The notes under the pieces are model-generated. The model searched no databases. It worked only from the letters and a program-made list of their open reading frames with translations, and was not told the DNA's origin. Positions 62,451 to 64,000 of a stretch of DNA of 64,000 nucleotides are shown here, piece after piece. The stretch comes from G965230065 sp965230065 (GTDB taxonomy: Bacteria > Bacteroidota > Bacteroidia > Cytophagales > Cyclobacteriaceae): assembly GCA_965230065.1 (NCBI GenBank), contig OZ245942.1:4464001-4528000 (forward strand). Reading direction: 5' to 3'. Positions within the stretch are counted from its first letter, which is position 1, and the number at the start of each line of letters is the position of its first letter. The position numbers and the translations under genes were made by a program.

Positions 62451-63014
62451 TTGAAAAATAAAACTGACATCATCGCCAGCATTAGGGAAGGAGGAGAGGA
62501 AGAGGTTGTAGCTTTGTATCAAAAATACAAGCAGGATTTTGTAAGCTGGGCCGGTTTCAAATTTCAGCTCGACCGGGATGCGGCATTGGATATTTTTCAG
62601 GAAGCAGTGATCAGTTTTTACGACGATATTAAGCAGGAGAAACTGACCTACCTGAAGCATACAGTAAAAACCTATCTGTTTGCTATTGCAAAAAATAAGA
62701 TTTTCAATACGCTGCGTTACCAAAAAAAGTTTGAGGCTGATGAGCCTGATTTTGATGAATTTTCTTCTGTTTCAATCGTAGATGAACCCTTGATGCTTAC
62801 CGAAAGGAAGAAGATTATGATAGAAGAATTATCAAACCTGGGCGAACCTTGTCATTCTATTCTGAAATTATTTTACTTTGATGCGTATAGCATGGAGGCC
62901 ATCGCACAAACAATGGATTACAAAAACGCGGATGTGGTGAAGTCGCAAAAACTGCGGTGTCTCAATGAATTACGCCAGCGCATTATGAAGCAGTTTGAGA
63001 AAGGTGATATTTGA
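62451..63014 (+). CDS. ECF sigma factor
   Basis: 187 residues starting at a TTG; the nearby ATG at 62429 runs into a stop. Region 2 is YQKYKQDFVSWAGFKFQLDRDAALDIFQEAVISFY and region 4 has LGEPCHSILKLFYFDAYSMEAIAQTMDYKNADVVKSQKLRCLN. It stands directly upstream of a membrane TPR gene that could serve as its anti-sigma partner or target. Confidence 0.85.
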   Translation: MKNKTDIIASIREGGEEEVVALYQKYKQDFVSWAGFKFQLDRDAALDIFQEAVISFYDDIKQEKLTYLKHTVKTYLFAIAKNKIFNTLRYQKKFEADEPDFDEFSSVSIVDEPLMLTERKKIMIEELSNLGEPCHSILKLFYFDAYSMEAIAQTMDYKNADVVKSQKLRCLNELRQRIMKQFEKGDI

Positions 63015-63029
63015 TAGCTATTAGCTGTT

Positions 63030-63082
63030 AAGCTTCTGGCTACAAGCCTTAGGTTTTGCTTGTAGCTTGCAGCTAGAAGCTT
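63030..63082. repeat. Intergenic inverted repeat, AGCTACAAGC family
   Basis: Outer arms AAGCTTCT (63030-63037) and AGAAGCTT (63075-63082) and inner arms GCTACAAGC (63039-63047) and GCTTGTAGC (63058-63066) are perfect complements. It lies between the sigma-factor gene and the TPR gene; related words occur at 24668-24716. Confidence 0.85.
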
Positions 63083-63100
63083 GAGCCTAATATTAAAATC

Positions 63101-63844
63101 ATGGCAGTGATACGATGTGACATAGACCAGACGAAACAATACCTTCAGGGCAAAATGAGTGCTGAGGAAGTGGAGGCTTTTAAACAAAAGCTAAAGACTG
63201 ATACGCAGTTCCGGGAAGATTTTGAGTATAATAAAGACTTGCTGGAAAGTATGCGTATCCATTATAAATCTACTCTAAAAAGTAAATTAAAACAGCTGGA
63301 TGCACCTGCTGATAATCCTTACAAAAAAGCTGGTGCAAGGCGCTTTTTCCAAATAACTGGTATCGCGGCCGCTATCGCCTTGCTGGTGGGGGTAGGCTAT
63401 GCACTTTTTTTCACTTCCTCCGATACTCAGGCACTTTTTGAGCAATATTATTCTCCTTATTATAATGTGTTGGATGGTTCAGAGCGTTCGGCAGGAGATG
63501 TAAGCGGTGACTTGGCCATGCGTTTGTATGACCAGCAACGGTACGAAGAAGCGCTGTTGGTATTCAAAGAAGCCATCAGCCGAAAGCCTGAAAACCACCG
63601 TCTCTTGTTTTACAAAGCCATGTCGCATTTAAGTATATCCCAAACTGATACTGCAATTGCCAATTTGCAAGAAGTAGTCAATAAACCTGAAGAACGATTG
63701 CATGAACCTGCCCGATGGTACCTGGGGCTGGCCTACCTGCAACAAGGGGATGTGGATAAGGCAAAAGAAATATTCGCTACTATAAAGTCTTCCAACGATA
63801 GCTACAGTCAACGTGCCGGCGAAATCCTGAACGCTCTCAACTGA
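63101..63844 (+). CDS. Membrane-anchored TPR protein
   Basis: 247 residues. The N-terminal 80 residues (QYLQGKMSAEEVEAFKQKL) look like the zinc-less anti-sigma-type helical domain, followed by one membrane helix (GIAAAIALLVGVGYALFF) and TPR units (AMRLYDQQRYEEALLVFKEAI, LFYKAMSHLSISQTDTAIANL, YLGLAYLQQGDVDKAKEIF). Sigma-factor/membrane-TPR pairs are frequent in Cytophagales and probably regulate stress or secreted genes. The role is inferred from position. Confidence 0.8.
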   Translation: MAVIRCDIDQTKQYLQGKMSAEEVEAFKQKLKTDTQFREDFEYNKDLLESMRIHYKSTLKSKLKQLDAPADNPYKKAGARRFFQITGIAAAIALLVGVGYALFFTSSDTQALFEQYYSPYYNVLDGSERSAGDVSGDLAMRLYDQQRYEEALLVFKEAISRKPENHRLLFYKAMSHLSISQTDTAIANLQEVVNKPEERLHEPARWYLGLAYLQQGDVDKAKEIFATIKSSNDSYSQRAGEILNALN

Positions 63845-63958
63845 TGGCAACTTAACAATTTTTTAAGCTGTATTGTAGAAAAATTTCTACTTTTATCAAT
63901 TCTTAGTGAGAAAGTATTAGTTTAGCGAAACGCTTACTACAACCACATTTTGTGATTC

Positions 63959-64000
63959 ATGTATACCATCAGTGGTTGTGGAGCATCTGCATATTCGTCT
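63959..64000 (+). CDS. Possible start of another gene, cut by window edge
   Basis: An ATG at 63959 opens 14 codons (MYTISGCGASAYSS) without a stop before the edge. Too short to identify; a chance ATG is equally likely. Confidence 0.2.
   Translation, partial: MYTISGCGASAYSS

Noticed and set aside
1..64000. CRISPR array
   Set aside because: Repeats found are palindromic and irregular, with no regularly spaced direct repeats and no cas genes.
1..64000. tRNA and rRNA genes
   Set aside because: No cloverleaf-like or rRNA-like stretch was recognised in the gaps; a tRNA search program would be needed to exclude them fully.

Overview
The window looks like chromosome of a member of the Bacteroidota, most probably order Cytophagales. 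Evidence: type IX secretion (T9SS) parts (PorU sortase at the left edge, a PorT-like barrel next to ubiE), a protein with a T9SS type A sorting tail, a giant lamin-tail/Ig-like surface protein, a TonB receptor with a CarboxypepD-like plug extension, DUF4159 and DUF3299 proteins, promoters of the TAnnTTTG type, and weak or absent Shine-Dalgarno sequences with frequent TTG/GTG starts. No rRNA, tRNA or CRISPR array was recognised.

Layout. 1-9.4 kb: porU (runs off the left edge), purS, mazG, a small four-cysteine membrane protein, glmM, cysteine desulfurase, a DUF3299-type secreted protein, a DUF937-like protein and an ECF sigma factor fused to a SnoaL-like domain. 9.5-14.8 kb: a TPR lipoprotein facing a probable metal-uptake set (DUF2946-like protein, TonB receptor, acidic lipoprotein). 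14.9-25.4 kb: housekeeping genes (DksA-like protein, scpB with a long acidic tail, GH3 protein, lptB, MscS channel, DUF1206 protein, folC, trmB). 25.5-29.95 kb: an accessory island of small orphan genes whose flanks look like integron attC sites, interrupted by an IS91-type transposase gene and a frameshifted tyrosine recombinase. 30-34.3 kb: OmpH, an MFS nucleoside-type transporter, a cupin protein and a coupled histidine kinase/response regulator pair. 34.5-39.6 kb: one 1,685-residue surface protein. 39.8-47.1 kb: RidA lipoprotein, a LytS-type kinase overlapping a kinase-dead paralogue, a TIM-barrel isomerase, DUF4159, fatty-acid desaturase, an orphan AT-rich gene, an HD phosphohydrolase. 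47.4-50.4 kb: a lipoprotein and modABC. 50.4-54.8 kb: transglutaminase-like, RDD, MscS, PorT and UbiE. 55-58.2 kb: DUF1080 protein, an orphan that may have an ADP-ribosyltransferase-like fold, and a T9SS cargo protein. 58.3-62.2 kb: envelope proteins including a lipid A deacylase (LpxR family). 62.4-64 kb: an ECF sigma factor with a membrane TPR partner.

Two things stand out. First, the 25.5-29.95 kb island: each accessory unit starts with a GTTG/GTCG-containing core and ends with its near complement, followed by an imperfect palindrome, which is the architecture of integron cassettes and attC sites, yet no integron integrase is seen in the window. Second, many intergenic gaps carry long, nearly perfect inverted repeats built from a few recurrent word families (GACCGAAG, CAGTAGGCAGT, AGCTACAAGC, TAGTCGACAGTCC and others), several of which recur at distant loci. 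Function and mobility of these elements are unknown from the sequence alone.
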